Assembly (NCBI RefSeq): GCF_900637555.1
Contig: NZ_LR134378.1
Coordinates: 1,250,001-1,314,000 of the forward strand
Source: Lautropia mirabilis
GTDB lineage: Bacteria > Pseudomonadota > Gammaproteobacteria > Burkholderiales > Burkholderiaceae_E
Length of the DNA: 64,000 nucleotides
Reading direction: 5' to 3'
In this document: positions 1 to 10,249 of the stretch, piece by piece
Numbering within the stretch: position 1 is the stretch's first letter
Layout: the number at the start of each line of letters is the position of its first letter
The notes under the pieces: model-generated
Seen by the model: the letters and a program-made list of their open reading frames with translations, nothing else
The model's database searches: none
Told to the model about the DNA's origin: nothing
Translations under genes and position numbers: made by a program

Positions 1-304
1 TGATCACCGGGGGCTCGCCCTGTTCGCTGGTGCGGGCTTCCACCGTGCCGACATTCTGCGTCAGAGCCGTGGCCAGCACGTCGCCCCGGATACCCGTGCT
101 GGAGATGGGCTCCGCCTGGTTGTCGGTCAGCAGGCTTTCAGGGGGCAGGGCGGTGGGCAGCGCAGCGATTGCCTTGGTGGTGGCTGACTTGGTCGTTGCT
201 GCATTGGAGGCGCCTGCATCACCCGATCCGTCGTGGCTGCCGCAGGCGGCCAGCAGGGTCATGATCGAGAGGCTCAAGGCGAGTCGTTTGAAGGTAGCGT
301 TCAT
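1..304 (-). CDS. Lipoprotein, N-terminal part (runs off the left edge)
   Basis: This is the first 101 codons of a gene read leftwards; it has no stop inside the window. The product starts MNATFKRLALSLSIMTLLAACG. That is a basic N-terminus, a hydrophobic stretch and a lipobox (LLAAC) with the lipidated cysteine at about residue 21. What follows is a Ser/Ala/Thr-rich, probably flexible linker. This is the classic layout of a signal-peptidase-II lipoprotein anchored in the inner or outer membrane. The ATG is at 302-304, preceded by only a weak purine stretch (GACAGGCAAC). The visible part has no recognisable domain, so its function is unknown. The lipoprotein call is confident; everything after the linker is outside the window. 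Confidence 0.75.
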   Translation of the reverse strand, partial: MNATFKRLALSLSIMTLLAACGSHDGSGDAGASNAATTKSATTKAIAALPTALPPESLLTDNQAEPISSTGIRGDVLATALTQNVGTVEARTSEQGEPPVI

Positions 305-696
305 GTTGCCTGTCTATCCATCGGGGACCGGTCGTTCTCTGACGCTTGCCCCGTCCTGTGATTACTTCGTTTATGAAAGGTGAAAGGCCCTGTTTCTCGG
401 GCTTTTTCCATCGTAGATAAGCCGCCGCCATCACACCGAAACGACAGGTACAAAAAATGTGTCATGTCGAACAAGTGAACAGTTGAGGCCCGGAACTGGT
501 TACGAGAGGCCGTGTGCGCGCAGATTTGCTGACGACTTGTTGCCGATTTCTGGTAGTCGATATGACGAAAGATGTCGTGTTATGTCGCCATCTGGGTGTC
601 ATTCGGTCGGCATCGCGGTCTTCCTGAGTACCGTGCTGGCCCACTTCGGCCGCCCCATCTACGGGCAGTGGTTCCGCCACTGATCCGTCGGGCAAG
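305..696. other. Non-coding gap between the lipoprotein gene and the secF terminator
   Basis: I see no convincing gene here. Short open frames exist on both strands, but they lack ribosome binding sites and protein-like composition. The stretch should hold the promoter of the leftward lipoprotein gene; no clear -35/-10 pair stands out. A small hairpin at 384-408 is listed separately. Confidence 0.5.
384..408. terminator. Weak hairpin with T-run
   Basis: AAAGGCCC and GGGCTTTT can pair (one G-T) around the loop TGTTTCTC, and the plus strand continues in T residues. It could act as a weak terminator on the plus strand, or fold in the leader of the lipoprotein mRNA. No plus-strand gene is known upstream, so the role is uncertain. 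Confidence 0.3.
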
Positions 697-730
697 AAAA
701 AGGCGCCAGGACCGTAGTCTCTGGCGCCTT
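697..730 (-). terminator. Rho-independent terminator of the sec cluster
   Basis: Read on the minus strand, the arms GGCGCCAG and CTGGCGCC form a perfect 8-bp stem around an 11-nt loop, followed by five T residues. It lies 45 bp beyond the secF stop, in the right orientation to end the queA-tgt-yajC-secD-secF transcript. Confidence 0.85.
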
Positions 731-774
731 GGGTGATCCCGCAAAGCCGGTCCCTGGGGCCGGCTTTTCCGTTC

Positions 775-1719
775 TCAGGGCAGTTCCACCTCGGTGGCGT
801 CCTTCTTCTTCACGGGCTTGACCAGGTCCTCACGCTTGAGGCCCAGGCGCATCACGATGGCAGCAGCCACGAAGATCGAGGAGTACACGCCAAAGCAGAT
901 GCCGATGGCGAGCGCCAGCGAGAAGTAGTGCAGCGTGGGGCCGCCGAAGAACAGCATCGACAGCACCATCATCAGCGTGGACGTGTGGGTGATGACCGTC
1001 CGCGAGGTGGTGGTGGTGATGGCGTGGTCCAGCACCTGGGCGGTGGTCATGTTCCGGGCATGGCGCTCGCGGAACTTCTCGCGCACCCGGTCGAAGATGA
1101 TGACCGACTCGTTGACCGAGTAGCCCAGCACCGCCAGCACCGCGGCCAGCACCGACAGCGAGAATTCCCACTGGAAGAAGGCGAAGAAGCCCAGGATGAT
1201 CACCACGTCGTGCAGGTTGGCGATGATGCCTGCCACGCCGAACTTCCATTCGAAGCGGACGGCCAGGTAGATCACGATGCCGGCGATCACCACCAGAAGC
1301 GCCATGGCGCCGCTGGTGGCCAGCTCCTGACCCACCTGCGGGCCCACGAACTCGTTGCGGCGCAGCTCCACCGACGGGTCATGCTGCTTGAGCGCAGCCA
1401 GCACCTGCTCGGCCTGCTTTGCGGCCGAGACGCCTTCCTTCAGCGGCAGGCGGATCAGCACGTCGCGCGAGGTGCCGAAGTTCTGCACCTGCGGCTCCGA
1501 GAAGCCCAGCTCCTCGATGGCCTGGCGGGTCTTGCCCAGGTCGGCCGGCTGTGCGTAGCTGAACTCCATGACCGTGCCGCCGGTGAACTCCACCGACAGG
1601 TTCAGGCCGCGGGTGAACAGGAACAGCACCGCCAGCAGGAAGAAGACGATCGAGATGGCGTTCAGGATCGTCACATGGCGCATGAACGGGATGTCGCGCC
1701 GGATCTTGAAGAGTTCCAT
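775..1719 (-). CDS. secF: Protein translocase subunit SecF
   Basis: SecF pairs with SecD in the inner membrane and uses the proton gradient to help pull exported proteins out of SecYEG. The 314-residue length is normal. A first membrane segment lies at about 20-37, followed by the family motif VEFTGG (43-48), a periplasmic domain, and five closely spaced helices from about residue 137 onward, including the RND-type segment LGYSVNESVIIFDRVRE. It follows secD by 15 bp on the same strand and is the last gene before the terminator at 697-730. The KKKD-rich C-terminal tail is cytoplasmic and unremarkable. Confidence 0.97.
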   Translation of the reverse strand: MELFKIRRDIPFMRHVTILNAISIVFFLLAVLFLFTRGLNLSVEFTGGTVMEFSYAQPADLGKTRQAIEELGFSEPQVQNFGTSRDVLIRLPLKEGVSAAKQAEQVLAALKQHDPSVELRRNEFVGPQVGQELATSGAMALLVVIAGIVIYLAVRFEWKFGVAGIIANLHDVVIILGFFAFFQWEFSLSVLAAVLAVLGYSVNESVIIFDRVREKFRERHARNMTTAQVLDHAITTTTSRTVITHTSTLMMVLSMLFFGGPTLHYFSLALAIGICFGVYSSIFVAAAIVMRLGLKREDLVKPVKKKDATEVELP

Positions 1720-1734
1720 GGTGTGCTTGCTCCC

Positions 1735-3612
1735 TCAGCGCTTGGCCGGTTTCGGATCATCCAGGTGCCAGTCGCTCTGACCGACGGACAGATGCTTGAC
1801 GCGCTTCTTGCCGCCATACCAGAGGTTGACCAGCCCGCGCGAGACGAACACCGCCGAGAACATGGAGGTGAGGATGCCCAGACAGTGGACCACGGCAAAG
1901 CCCTTGATGGGGCCCGAACCGAAGGCCAGCAGCGCCAGGCCCGCAATCAGCGTGGTGATGTTGGCATCCAGGATGGTGGCCCAGGCGTGCTCGTAGCCGG
2001 CGCTAATGGCCATCTGCGGCGAGGCGCCCTTGCGCAGCTCCTCGCGCACGCGCTCGTTGATCAGCACGTTGGCGTCAATGGCCATGCCCAGCGTCAGCGC
2101 GATGGCCGCAATGCCGGGCAGCGTGAGCGTGGCCTGCAGCAGCGACAGCACCGCCACCAGCATCAGCAGGTTGAAGCCTAGCGCCACGGTCGAGAACAGG
2201 CCGAAGAGCAGGTAGTAGACGATCATGAACACCGCGATGGCCAGGAAGCCCCAGGTCACCGACTGGAAACCCTTCGAGATGTTCTCGGCACCCAGGCTCG
2301 GGCCGATGGTGCGTTCCTCGATGATGTCCATCGGCGCAGCCAGCGCACCGGCGCGCAGCAGCAGCGCCAAGTCGCCGGCGTTCTTGGCCGAACCCATGCC
2401 CGTGATCTGGAAGCGGCTGCCCAGTTCGGACTGGATGGTGGCCACCGTCAGCACCTCGCCCTTGCCCTTCTCGAAGAGCACCACGGCCATGGGCTTGTGG
2501 ATGTTCTTGCGGGAAACTTCGCGCAGGTGGCGGCCGCCGGCCTCGTTCAGGCTCACGGCCACGGCAGGCTGCTGGTGCTCGTCGAAGGTGGCCGAGGCGT
2601 TGGTGAGCTGCTGGCCGGTGAAGATGGGCTCACGCCGCAGCACCACCGGGGCGCCACGGCCCTGGCGGAACAGGTCGGAGCCGAAAGGCACCACGCCGTT
2701 CTCGCTGGTCAGGGCACGCTGGGCCTCGGGGCTCATGTCCACCAGACGGGCTTCCAGCGTGGCGGTACGGCCCAGGATGTCCTTGGCACGCGCCGTGTCC
2801 TGCACGCCGGGCAGCTGCACCACGATGCGGTCAGCGCCCTGGCGCTGGATGACCGGTTCGGCCACGCCCAGTTCGTTGATCCGGTTGTTCAGCGTGGTGA
2901 TGTTCTGCTGCACCGAGTTGTCCAGGAAGGTGCGCATGGCCGACTCGGTCAGTGTCAGCAGCAGCTGCGACTGAGCGCCGCTGCCCCGTTCCTGCACCGC
3001 CAGGTCGGCCTGGTTGTCACGCAGCAGTTCCTGGGCGCGGGTACGGGCATCCTCGCTGGCAAAGTCCAGAACCAGCTGCTTGCCGTTGCGCTTGATGCCG
3101 TTGTGGCGCACCTTGCGGTCGCGCAGCAGCGTGCGCACATCGGCCATTGCACTGTCCAGGCGCTTGTTCAGCGCCTCGGTGGTGTCGATCTGCATCAGGA
3201 AGTGCACCCCGCCGCGCAGGTCCAGGCCCAGGTACATGGGCAGGGCGTGCAGCTGGGTCAGCCACGTGGGCGAGGCCGACAGCAGGTTCAGCGCGGTGAT
3301 GTAGACCGGATCGGCCGGATCCGGATTCATCGCCTTCTCCAGCACGTCGCGCGCGCGCAGCTGGGTATCGGTGGTGTCGAAGCGGATCTTGACGGAGTTG
3401 TCGTCGCGCAGCACCCCCGTGTTGGGGATGCCGGCCTTGTCGAGCGCGGCCAGCGCCTGGCTTTCGGTGGCCGCGTCGACCTTGATGGTCGCCTTCTGGC
3501 TCGATATCTGAACCGCTGGCGATTCGCCGTAGAAGTTGGGGAGGGTATAGATCAGGCTGAAGATCAGCGCCAGCCCGATGAGGGCATATCGCCAGAACGG
3601 ATATCGATTCAC
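1735..3612 (-). CDS. secD: Protein translocase subunit SecD
   Basis: SecD is the large partner of SecF in the proton-driven SecDF-YajC complex. The 625-residue product has an N-terminal membrane segment (about 7-24), the diagnostic motif LGLDLRGGVHFLM at 128-140, a large periplasmic region with the P1 and head domains, and a C-terminal bundle of helices with the RND motif IDANVLINERVREEL. Its ATG lies 2 bp after the yajC stop, so the two genes are probably translationally coupled. The length is typical for betaproteobacteria. Confidence 0.97.
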   Translation of the reverse strand: MNRYPFWRYALIGLALIFSLIYTLPNFYGESPAVQISSQKATIKVDAATESQALAALDKAGIPNTGVLRDDNSVKIRFDTTDTQLRARDVLEKAMNPDPADPVYITALNLLSASPTWLTQLHALPMYLGLDLRGGVHFLMQIDTTEALNKRLDSAMADVRTLLRDRKVRHNGIKRNGKQLVLDFASEDARTRAQELLRDNQADLAVQERGSGAQSQLLLTLTESAMRTFLDNSVQQNITTLNNRINELGVAEPVIQRQGADRIVVQLPGVQDTARAKDILGRTATLEARLVDMSPEAQRALTSENGVVPFGSDLFRQGRGAPVVLRREPIFTGQQLTNASATFDEHQQPAVAVSLNEAGGRHLREVSRKNIHKPMAVVLFEKGKGEVLTVATIQSELGSRFQITGMGSAKNAGDLALLLRAGALAAPMDIIEERTIGPSLGAENISKGFQSVTWGFLAIAVFMIVYYLLFGLFSTVALGFNLLMLVAVLSLLQATLTLPGIAAIALTLGMAIDANVLINERVREELRKGASPQMAISAGYEHAWATILDANITTLIAGLALLAFGSGPIKGFAVVHCLGILTSMFSAVFVSRGLVNLWYGGKKRVKHLSVGQSDWHLDDPKPAKR

Positions 3613-3614
3613 AC

Positions 3615-3950
3615 TCAGATGGCCTTGATGGTGCCCTTCGGAAGAAGGGTCTGGACGGTGGACTTCTGGAAGTTCATTTCGATGGACTTGTCGCCAGAAG
3701 CAGAAACTTCGACGGTAACATAGGCGTCACCGACCTTGGTGACCCGGCCGACGATCCCGCCAGCCGTCACCACTTCATCCCCTTTTTGCAACGCTGCCAG
3801 CATGTTCCGATGCTCTTTGGCCCGCTTCATCTGCGGACGGATCATCAGGAAGTACATGGCCACGAACATCAGGATGATGGGCAGAAAGCCCAGCAGCTGG
3901 CTCTCGGCGCCGGCGGGGGCGGCAGTCTGCGCGTAGGCGGTGGAAATCAC
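3615..3950 (-). CDS. yajC: Sec translocon accessory protein YajC
   Basis: YajC is a small single-pass inner-membrane partner of SecDF. I place the start at a GTG (3948-3950), giving 111 residues that begin (M)ISTAYAQ. It is preceded at good spacing by AAAGGAA, and betaproteobacterial YajC proteins commonly begin with a short ...AYAQ segment. The longer open frame that starts at 3998 would add 16 residues with no ribosome binding site. One membrane helix (FLPIILMFVAMYFLMIRP) is followed by the conserved cytoplasmic block with GDEVVTAGGIVGRV. It lies directly upstream of secD. Confidence 0.95.
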   Translation of the reverse strand: MISTAYAQTAAPAGAESQLLGFLPIILMFVAMYFLMIRPQMKRAKEHRNMLAALQKGDEVVTAGGIVGRVTKVGDAYVTVEVSASGDKSIEMNFQKSTVQTLLPKGTIKAI

Positions 3951-4132
3951 GATAGGGTTCCTTTCAGGGTTGAAGGGATGGATGGGTGAACCCGTCATTA
4001 TAGCGACGGGGCGTCTGCCGGGCGGTCGCTGCCATGGCCGGCGCTGCGGTATCGTGGGGGCGACCGAAGCGATCGCCCTGCGGGATCATTCATGTTTCAC
4101 GGCGTAAAAGTGCGCCGCGAGGGTACATCGCC

Positions 4133-5362
<1,230 letters not shown>

Positions 5363-5475
5363 TCACGCCGGGCCTGGGCCCACAGGGCTGGTCACGCCCG
5401 TCAGGCAGGCCGCCTTCGGCACCCAGGCACCCGGAGTGGTCTGGGTCATCCCGGACCATTCCGGATGGGGCCTGT

Positions 5476-6531
5476 TCAGGCGTCCCCCTCCACGGGGGCG
5501 CGATCCAGCAGCATGGCATCGCCATAGCTGAAGAAGCGATAGCGCTGCGCGATGGCGTGTGCGTAGGCGCGGCGGATCGTCTCGCGGCCCGCAAAGGCGC
5601 TCACCAGGATCAGCAGCGTGGACTTGGGCAGGTGGAAGTTGGTGAACAGGCGGTCCACCACCCGGAAGCGGTAGCCCGGGGTGATGAACAGATCCGTCTC
5701 GCCACTGCCGGCCACGCCGCCACTGGCTTCCAGCGCCCGCAGCGCCGTGGTGCCGATGGCCACCACCGGCCGTCCCTCGGCCTTGGCGCGGGCGATGGCC
5801 TGTGCCGTTTCGGCCGACAGGGTGTAGCGCTCGCTGTGCATGTGGTGCTGCGACAGATCTTCGGTGCGCACCGGCAGGAAGGTGCCCGCGCCCACATGCA
5901 GTGTCAGGTGTGCGCTATCGATGCCGCGCGCTCGCAGCGCCGCCAGCAGCGCCTCATCAAAGTGCAGGCCGGCCGTGGGGGCGGCCACCGCGCCCGGCTC
6001 GCGGGCGAACACGGTCTGATAGCGTGCCTCGTCGGCCTGATCCGGCTGGTGCTGGATGTAGGGCGGCAGCGGCAGCTCGCCCAGCCGCTCCAGCACCCCG
6101 GCCGCTGGTGCATCGAAGCGGATGCGCAGCATCATGCTGCCCGGCTCGCGTGCCGAGACGACCGTGGCGCACTCCGTGGCGTTCTCCGGCCCGAAATGCA
6201 GCCGGCTGCCCGCCTTGGGCGGGTGGCTGGCGCGCACCATCGCCAGCACCTCGTGCTCGCCGTCGATGCGCTCGACCATCACCTCGATGCGCCCGCCGCT
6301 TTCCTTGCGCCCGGCCAGCCGTGCGTGGATGACCCGGGTGTCGTTGAACACCAGCAGGCTGCCGGGCGCGATGAGTTCCGGCAGATCGGCCAGCAGCCGG
6401 TCGGCAGCGCTGGCCTCGGGCTGCTGCATCAGCGTCGTCACGTCCAGCAGCCGCCCGCCGGCGCGTTGCTCGGGCGGGTACTGCGCAATCAGTTCCTCGG
6501 GCAGGTGATAGTCGAAATCGGACAGCTTCAT
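5476..6531 (-). CDS. queA: S-adenosylmethionine:tRNA ribosyltransferase-isomerase (QueA)
   Basis: QueA converts preQ1 in tRNA to epoxyqueuosine using the ribosyl group of S-adenosylmethionine, directly after TGT. The 351-residue protein begins with the family signature (MKLSDFDYHLPEELIAQYPPE). It also has VFNDTRVIHARL, PTAGLHFD, HVGAGTFLPVR and, near the C-terminus, TNFHLPKSTLLILVSAFAG. Length is normal. It is the first gene of the leftward queA-tgt-yajC-secD-secF cluster. Confidence 0.97.
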   Translation of the reverse strand: MKLSDFDYHLPEELIAQYPPEQRAGGRLLDVTTLMQQPEASAADRLLADLPELIAPGSLLVFNDTRVIHARLAGRKESGGRIEVMVERIDGEHEVLAMVRASHPPKAGSRLHFGPENATECATVVSAREPGSMMLRIRFDAPAAGVLERLGELPLPPYIQHQPDQADEARYQTVFAREPGAVAAPTAGLHFDEALLAALRARGIDSAHLTLHVGAGTFLPVRTEDLSQHHMHSERYTLSAETAQAIARAKAEGRPVVAIGTTALRALEASGGVAGSGETDLFITPGYRFRVVDRLFTNFHLPKSTLLILVSAFAGRETIRRAYAHAIAQRYRFFSYGDAMLLDRAPVEGDA

Positions 6532-6597
6532 CGGGATGGATCAGAAAAAGGGGCGGGCATCACGGAGCGGGTAAAGGCGCCACGTCACGTGAGAGCT

Positions 6598-7164
6598 TCA
6601 TGCGGAAGGGCCGGGCTCAGCGAGGATCCGGCGCTGCATCAGCCGGGCGCCAGCGCCATAGCCGGCTAGCTTGGTCTGCAGGCGTGGCGTGGGCGTCACG
6701 TCCTGAAAGCCATGGCGCTGCCAGAAGCGGACTGCCCCGGCCAGCGACACCAGCCGCAGGCTGCCCAGACCCTGCCGGCGTGCAGCCGCCACGGTGGCGG
6801 CCAGCAGGCGCTGGGCAACGCCCCGGCCATGCCATTCGGGGCTCACGGCGCAGTCGTGGACGAACCAGTGCCGGCCCGGTTCGGGCAGCGCATCCAGCAG
6901 CTCCCCCAGCGCGGGCGGCAGCCCGTCGTCCCACGGATACGAGACCAGATAGCCCGCCACCCGGTTGCCGGCCAGCGCCACCAGGCATCCCTGCGGTGCA
7001 AGCTGCTGGCGGTTCTGGAAGAACTCCACCGGCTCCAGCACCGGCAGGCCGACGTAGGCCTGCTTCTGCACCTGCATCAGCTGCGGCAGGTGGGATTCTT
7101 CCAGCGGCGATATCTGTACAGGCACATGGCCCAGACGATGGTGCGGGAAAGGCAAGGAGCCCAT
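6598..7164 (-). CDS. GNAT-family N-acetyltransferase
   Basis: This 188-residue protein has the Gcn5-related acetyltransferase fold. The acetyl-CoA binding motif A is seen as VSPEWHGRGVAQRLL (about 108-122), followed by the typical ...RFWQRHGFQ segment of motif B. The substrate cannot be told from sequence. It ends 66 bp upstream of queA on the same strand and could be cotranscribed. The first 12-15 residues look unlike the family and lack a clear ribosome binding site, so the true start may be a little downstream. Confidence 0.85.
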   Translation of the reverse strand: MGSLPFPHHRLGHVPVQISPLEESHLPQLMQVQKQAYVGLPVLEPVEFFQNRQQLAPQGCLVALAGNRVAGYLVSYPWDDGLPPALGELLDALPEPGRHWFVHDCAVSPEWHGRGVAQRLLAATVAAARRQGLGSLRLVSLAGAVRFWQRHGFQDVTPTPRLQTKLAGYGAGARLMQRRILAEPGPSA

Positions 7165-7290
7165 GGCGGAAGGCGGGAAAGGAAACGGCAGGAGTCAGGC
7201 AGGGGCACGCAGGCCCGGAGGCGGGCTGCAAGGGGCGCAGGGCGCGAGGCGGTGTACCTGCCACTGCACTGTTGTCAGGTGGCCGGGCGG

Positions 7291-7320
7291 TTGCCGCAGG
7301 CCTTGGACTTGGGCCATAAT
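7291..7320 (+). promoter_or_regulatory. Possible promoter of tRNA-Leu
   Basis: TTGCCG and CATAAT are separated by 18 bp, about 57 bp upstream of the mature tRNA. This resembles a sigma-70 promoter and is in the right place. Inferred only by eye. Confidence 0.4.
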
Positions 7321-7376
7321 GCCAGCCGGATGCCGATGTTACAGGAAGCGGCTCCGTCCTTCATGGCAGCAGCCAT

Positions 7377-7461
7377 GCCCGGGTGGTGAAACTGGTAGAC
7401 GCAGGGGACTCAAAATCCCCCGCCGCGAGGCGTGTCGGTTCGAGTCCGACCCCGGGCACCA
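7377..7461 (+). tRNA. tRNA-Leu (anticodon CAA)
   Basis: The acceptor arms GCCCGGG and CCCGGGC pair perfectly, and the discriminator A plus the 3' CCA are encoded. The anticodon stem GGGGA/TCCCC encloses the loop CTCAAAA, so the anticodon is CAA (reads UUG). The T arm carries GGTTCGAGTCC, and an extended variable arm is present as expected for a class II tRNA-Leu. The 85-nt length fits. A pyrimidine-rich stretch follows. Confidence 0.95.
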
Positions 7462-7486
7462 TCTCTCTTTCTTTTTCTCTCTTTTG

Positions 7487-8998
7487 TCAGCGTGACGGCT
7501 GCGGCCATTGCAGCAGCAGCGGAACGGGCTTCAGCTCGTCCAGACAGCTGACATCCAGGGCAGCGGCGTCAGGGCGCCGCAGAAAATCCGCCATCAGCTC
7601 GGGCACACAGCCCGCCGACATCACGTTGTGTGCCTGATGCTTCAGGTGCAGATGACGCGCGTTCTTCAGCCCCGCCACGGCTGCCTCGCCCATGGCGTGA
7701 CCAAGGGTGGGGTCGAACTCGCCTGTCAGTGCCAGCACGGGGATGTCCGGTGAAATCTGCTTGTCGAACCCTGCCGGGACTTCGCCCCGGGGCCAGCCAC
7801 GACAGGCCTGGGCCATGGCCCTGATGTTGGCATCCAGCAGCAGCGGGTCGGGCCGGCCAGTGGGTTTCTGGAGACTGTCGAGGTCTTCGGTGCATGCCAC
7901 GGCGGTGTACATGCCCATCGCCAGGATCTCCCGAAGCTGCTCGTTCATCTGCCGCGCCAGATAGCCGGGCACCTCATAGTGCCCCTGGGCCGCCTGATGG
8001 ATCAGCAGCGGCAGCATGCTGGCTGTCTCGGGCGAATAGGCCAGCAAGCGCACCAGCGAGGCCATGGTCTCGTCCGTCAGGCGCTGGCGTACCCACTCGC
8101 CCCGGGGTGGCAGCTTCAGGTTCACCTCCACCGGCTTGGAACGCAGCTTTTCCAGCGCTTTCAGCAGCTGCGGGTACGGATCGCCCAGGGCCTTGCGGCA
8201 GGTGGCGTCTTCCGTGCAGCGTGCCAGCAGGCGCTTCAGCGCATCCTCGTGCTGGCGCGCATCCAGCTCGCCCAGATAATGCCCATTGGGCAGGGGAGAA
8301 TCCAGGATCAGTGCTCGCGTCTGCTGCGGATATTGCCGGGCGTACTGCAGCGCCACCCGTGTGCCGTAGGAGATGCCCAGCAGATTGATCCGCTCCAGCC
8401 CCAGGGCCTTGCGCACGGCCTCCAGATCGCGCACGGCATCGGTGGTGGTGTAGAAGCGCAGGTCCGCCTTGTCTGCCAGTGCCTTCTGACAGGCCTGGGT
8501 GAACGCCACCAGCGCCTGGGGCGGCATCGACAGCATGTCGGTATCCGGCGCCATCGGGCAGTCCAGCCGGTTCGATCCCCCCGTGCCGCGCTGATCCACC
8601 AGCACCATGCCCCGGCGCTCGCGTATCTCGGCAAGGCTGGGCGCCAGCGCAGCATAGGTCTGCAGCGTGTCCTGGCCCGGACCGCCCGACAGCAGGAAGA
8701 CCGGATCCTTCTGGGCCATGAAGGACTTGAGCGGCGGCGCCCACGCCAGTTTCAGTTCGATCTGCCGCCCCTGGGGCAGCTGCGGGCTCTCGGGCACCTT
8801 CAGCGAACCACACAGGGCACGAGCGCGTTGCTCCAGCCCCGAGGGCGCCTGCAGGACGCAGGGCTCGAACTGCACCTGTCCGATGCGCTGGGGCTTGGGG
8901 GCCGGCAGGGCAGGGGCGTCCGCCATGACCGTCAGCGGCAGCAGGGCAAGGCCCAGCAGCAGGCTCAGGCGGGTTCGGATTCCTCGGGCTCCTGACAT
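7487..8998 (-). CDS. Exported alpha/beta hydrolase, tripeptidyl/prolyl aminopeptidase-like
   Basis: This is a serine hydrolase of the S33-like alpha/beta hydrolase group, probably releasing N-terminal peptides or amino acids in the periplasm. The start at 8998 is chosen because a perfect AGGAGG lies just upstream and it begins a signal peptide (RTRLSLLLGLALLPLTVMADA). The product has 503 residues. Motifs are LSGGPGQ (oxyanion region), DQRGTGGSN, the nucleophile elbow GISYGTR, GEFDPT with the acid, and HQAHN with the catalytic histidine. A cysteine-rich C-terminal lid (CTEDL, ACRGW, AGCVPEL) is typical of secreted members. The gene converges on tRNA-Leu. Confidence 0.88.
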   Translation of the reverse strand: MSGARGIRTRLSLLLGLALLPLTVMADAPALPAPKPQRIGQVQFEPCVLQAPSGLEQRARALCGSLKVPESPQLPQGRQIELKLAWAPPLKSFMAQKDPVFLLSGGPGQDTLQTYAALAPSLAEIRERRGMVLVDQRGTGGSNRLDCPMAPDTDMLSMPPQALVAFTQACQKALADKADLRFYTTTDAVRDLEAVRKALGLERINLLGISYGTRVALQYARQYPQQTRALILDSPLPNGHYLGELDARQHEDALKRLLARCTEDATCRKALGDPYPQLLKALEKLRSKPVEVNLKLPPRGEWVRQRLTDETMASLVRLLAYSPETASMLPLLIHQAAQGHYEVPGYLARQMNEQLREILAMGMYTAVACTEDLDSLQKPTGRPDPLLLDANIRAMAQACRGWPRGEVPAGFDKQISPDIPVLALTGEFDPTLGHAMGEAAVAGLKNARHLHLKHQAHNVMSAGCVPELMADFLRRPDAAALDVSCLDELKPVPLLLQWPQPSR

Positions 8999-9172
8999 GA
9001 CAACCTCCTGTCGTTCCGGGTGCAGGGCCGGTGATGACACGGGTGTCGCCATCACCGACGGTGAGCGGAAGATACAGGCTATGTCACCTCACGGGAAGCA
9101 GGCGCGGCCGGACGGACGGCGCGTCGGCCCCGACCGTATTGCAGTGCGGGGCGTGACACCGGCCAGCTGGAG

Positions 9173-9772
9173 TCAAAGCTCGCCGACTGTCGTGGCTTTG
9201 GTTGCTGCCAGAGCTTCGGGGGCCGTCTTCTTCGCCAGCGATGTTGCGGTAAAGGCTTCCACGGCCGCCTTCGTGTCGGGCCGTGCAGCCGCCTCGAATT
9301 CCTCGGGGCGACGCAGCTTCACGGTCAGCAGCACCACGGCCAGCATCACGTCCGGCCAGGCCTGGCTGTTGCCGTCAAAGGCGGGCACCTGCGCCAGCGC
9401 ACGCTTCAGTGCCGTGACGCTGCGCGCCACCAGCGGATGGTCGGCCGTGTCCGGCGCCTTGAAACGCACCAGCTTCACGATCTGGATCAGCATCTCCAGC
9501 AGCGCATGCGTCTGCGAGATGGCCGACAGCTCGGCTGCCGGTGGCATGGCACCACCCAGGTACAGGCAGATGGGCAGCGTGCCCGGAACAGCGGTCTTGC
9601 CGTCATCCAGCACCAGCACCGGAATCTGGCTCAGCGGGTTGATGGCCTCCAGTTCCGGCGGGTTCTGCCATGGGTCCACCATTTGCAACGACAGATCGTT
9701 GCGACCCAGCAGCAGCGCGCGGGCCAGGCAGATGCGCCCATAGGGCGAGGTGGGGCTGACATAGAGCTTCAT
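9173..9772 (-). CDS. Glutathione S-transferase-like protein
   Basis: The 199-residue protein begins MKLYVSPTSPYGRICLARALL, a thioredoxin-like GST N-terminus. A cis-proline segment (QIPVLVLDDG) and a helical C-terminal domain follow. The start at 9772 is preferred because a GGAG precedes it; the longer frame from 9823 adds residues unlike the family. The usual glutathione-binding E/S-S motif is altered (here AVPGTLPICLYL), so activity with glutathione is uncertain. The lysine/alanine-rich C-terminus is variable. It is the last GC-rich gene before the AT-rich patch. Confidence 0.75.
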   Translation of the reverse strand: MKLYVSPTSPYGRICLARALLLGRNDLSLQMVDPWQNPPELEAINPLSQIPVLVLDDGKTAVPGTLPICLYLGGAMPPAAELSAISQTHALLEMLIQIVKLVRFKAPDTADHPLVARSVTALKRALAQVPAFDGNSQAWPDVMLAVVLLTVKLRRPEEFEAAARPDTKAAVEAFTATSLAKKTAPEALAATKATTVGEL

Positions 9773-9853
9773 GGCGGTCTCCGGTCGGGTTGTGGAAGCA
9801 CCGATGGTACATCTCAAGATCACCCTATTGCATCAAATATGGGTTTTGATTGT

Positions 9854-10129
9854 TCACGTCAATTTATGCGTTACGTAAGATTGCGGGGGCAAAGGGGATG
9901 GGGGTGTTGTTTTGTCAGAGTTTCCGGTAAATAATATAAAAGCAAGCCATATTGCAAATAGAATTAGCAAAAAAACGTATCTTCCGAATGTTTTTTTTAT
10001 CCAGTTGGCGCCGATTAGGGAGGTTGTGGCAAGGATTAGTAATGCGAGCAGGCTCCACGGGCCGTCAAACCAACTGCTGGCGTTCTCTATGGATTCAATC
10101 GACATGGCAAGTTGTCTTGTTGTCTGCAA
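9854..10129 (-). CDS. Small predicted membrane protein
   Basis: This 91-residue product is not recognised. It has two hydrophobic segments, SLLALLILATTSLIGA (about 26-41) and YVFLLILFAIWLAFILF (about 51-67), separated by basic residues. A hydrophilic proline-rich tail follows. An inner-membrane hairpin protein is the natural reading. An internal ATG at residue 9 (10105) is an equally good start, and neither has a clear ribosome binding site. The base composition is clearly lower in GC than its neighbours, like the broken gene to its right. Confidence 0.5.
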   Translation of the reverse strand: MQTTRQLAMSIESIENASSWFDGPWSLLALLILATTSLIGANWIKKTFGRYVFLLILFAIWLAFILFTGNSDKTTPPSPLPPQSYVTHKLT

Positions 10130-10190
10130 TGCTTGTTGTGTTTGATGTTTGAAGTGTGATTTATGTTTTATTTATTTTGATCGTTATTCA

Positions 10191-10209
10191 GAAGGGGCTC
10201 TGCCCCTTC
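10191..10209. terminator. Perfect 8-bp hairpin downstream of the broken secreted gene
   Basis: GAAGGGGC and GCCCCTTC pair perfectly around the 3-nt loop TCT. It lies about 40 bp beyond the end of the leftward broken gene at 10250. T-richness is only moderate on either side, so its strength and direction as a terminator are uncertain. Confidence 0.5.
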
Positions 10210-10249
10210 CGTTGTTTTGGCTTTCAAGTTCGTGTCTGGGTTTGGGGGG

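Noticed and set aside
459-683. 74-codon plus-strand frame in the first intergenic gap
   Set aside because: No ribosome binding site, no domain, arginine-rich random-like sequence.
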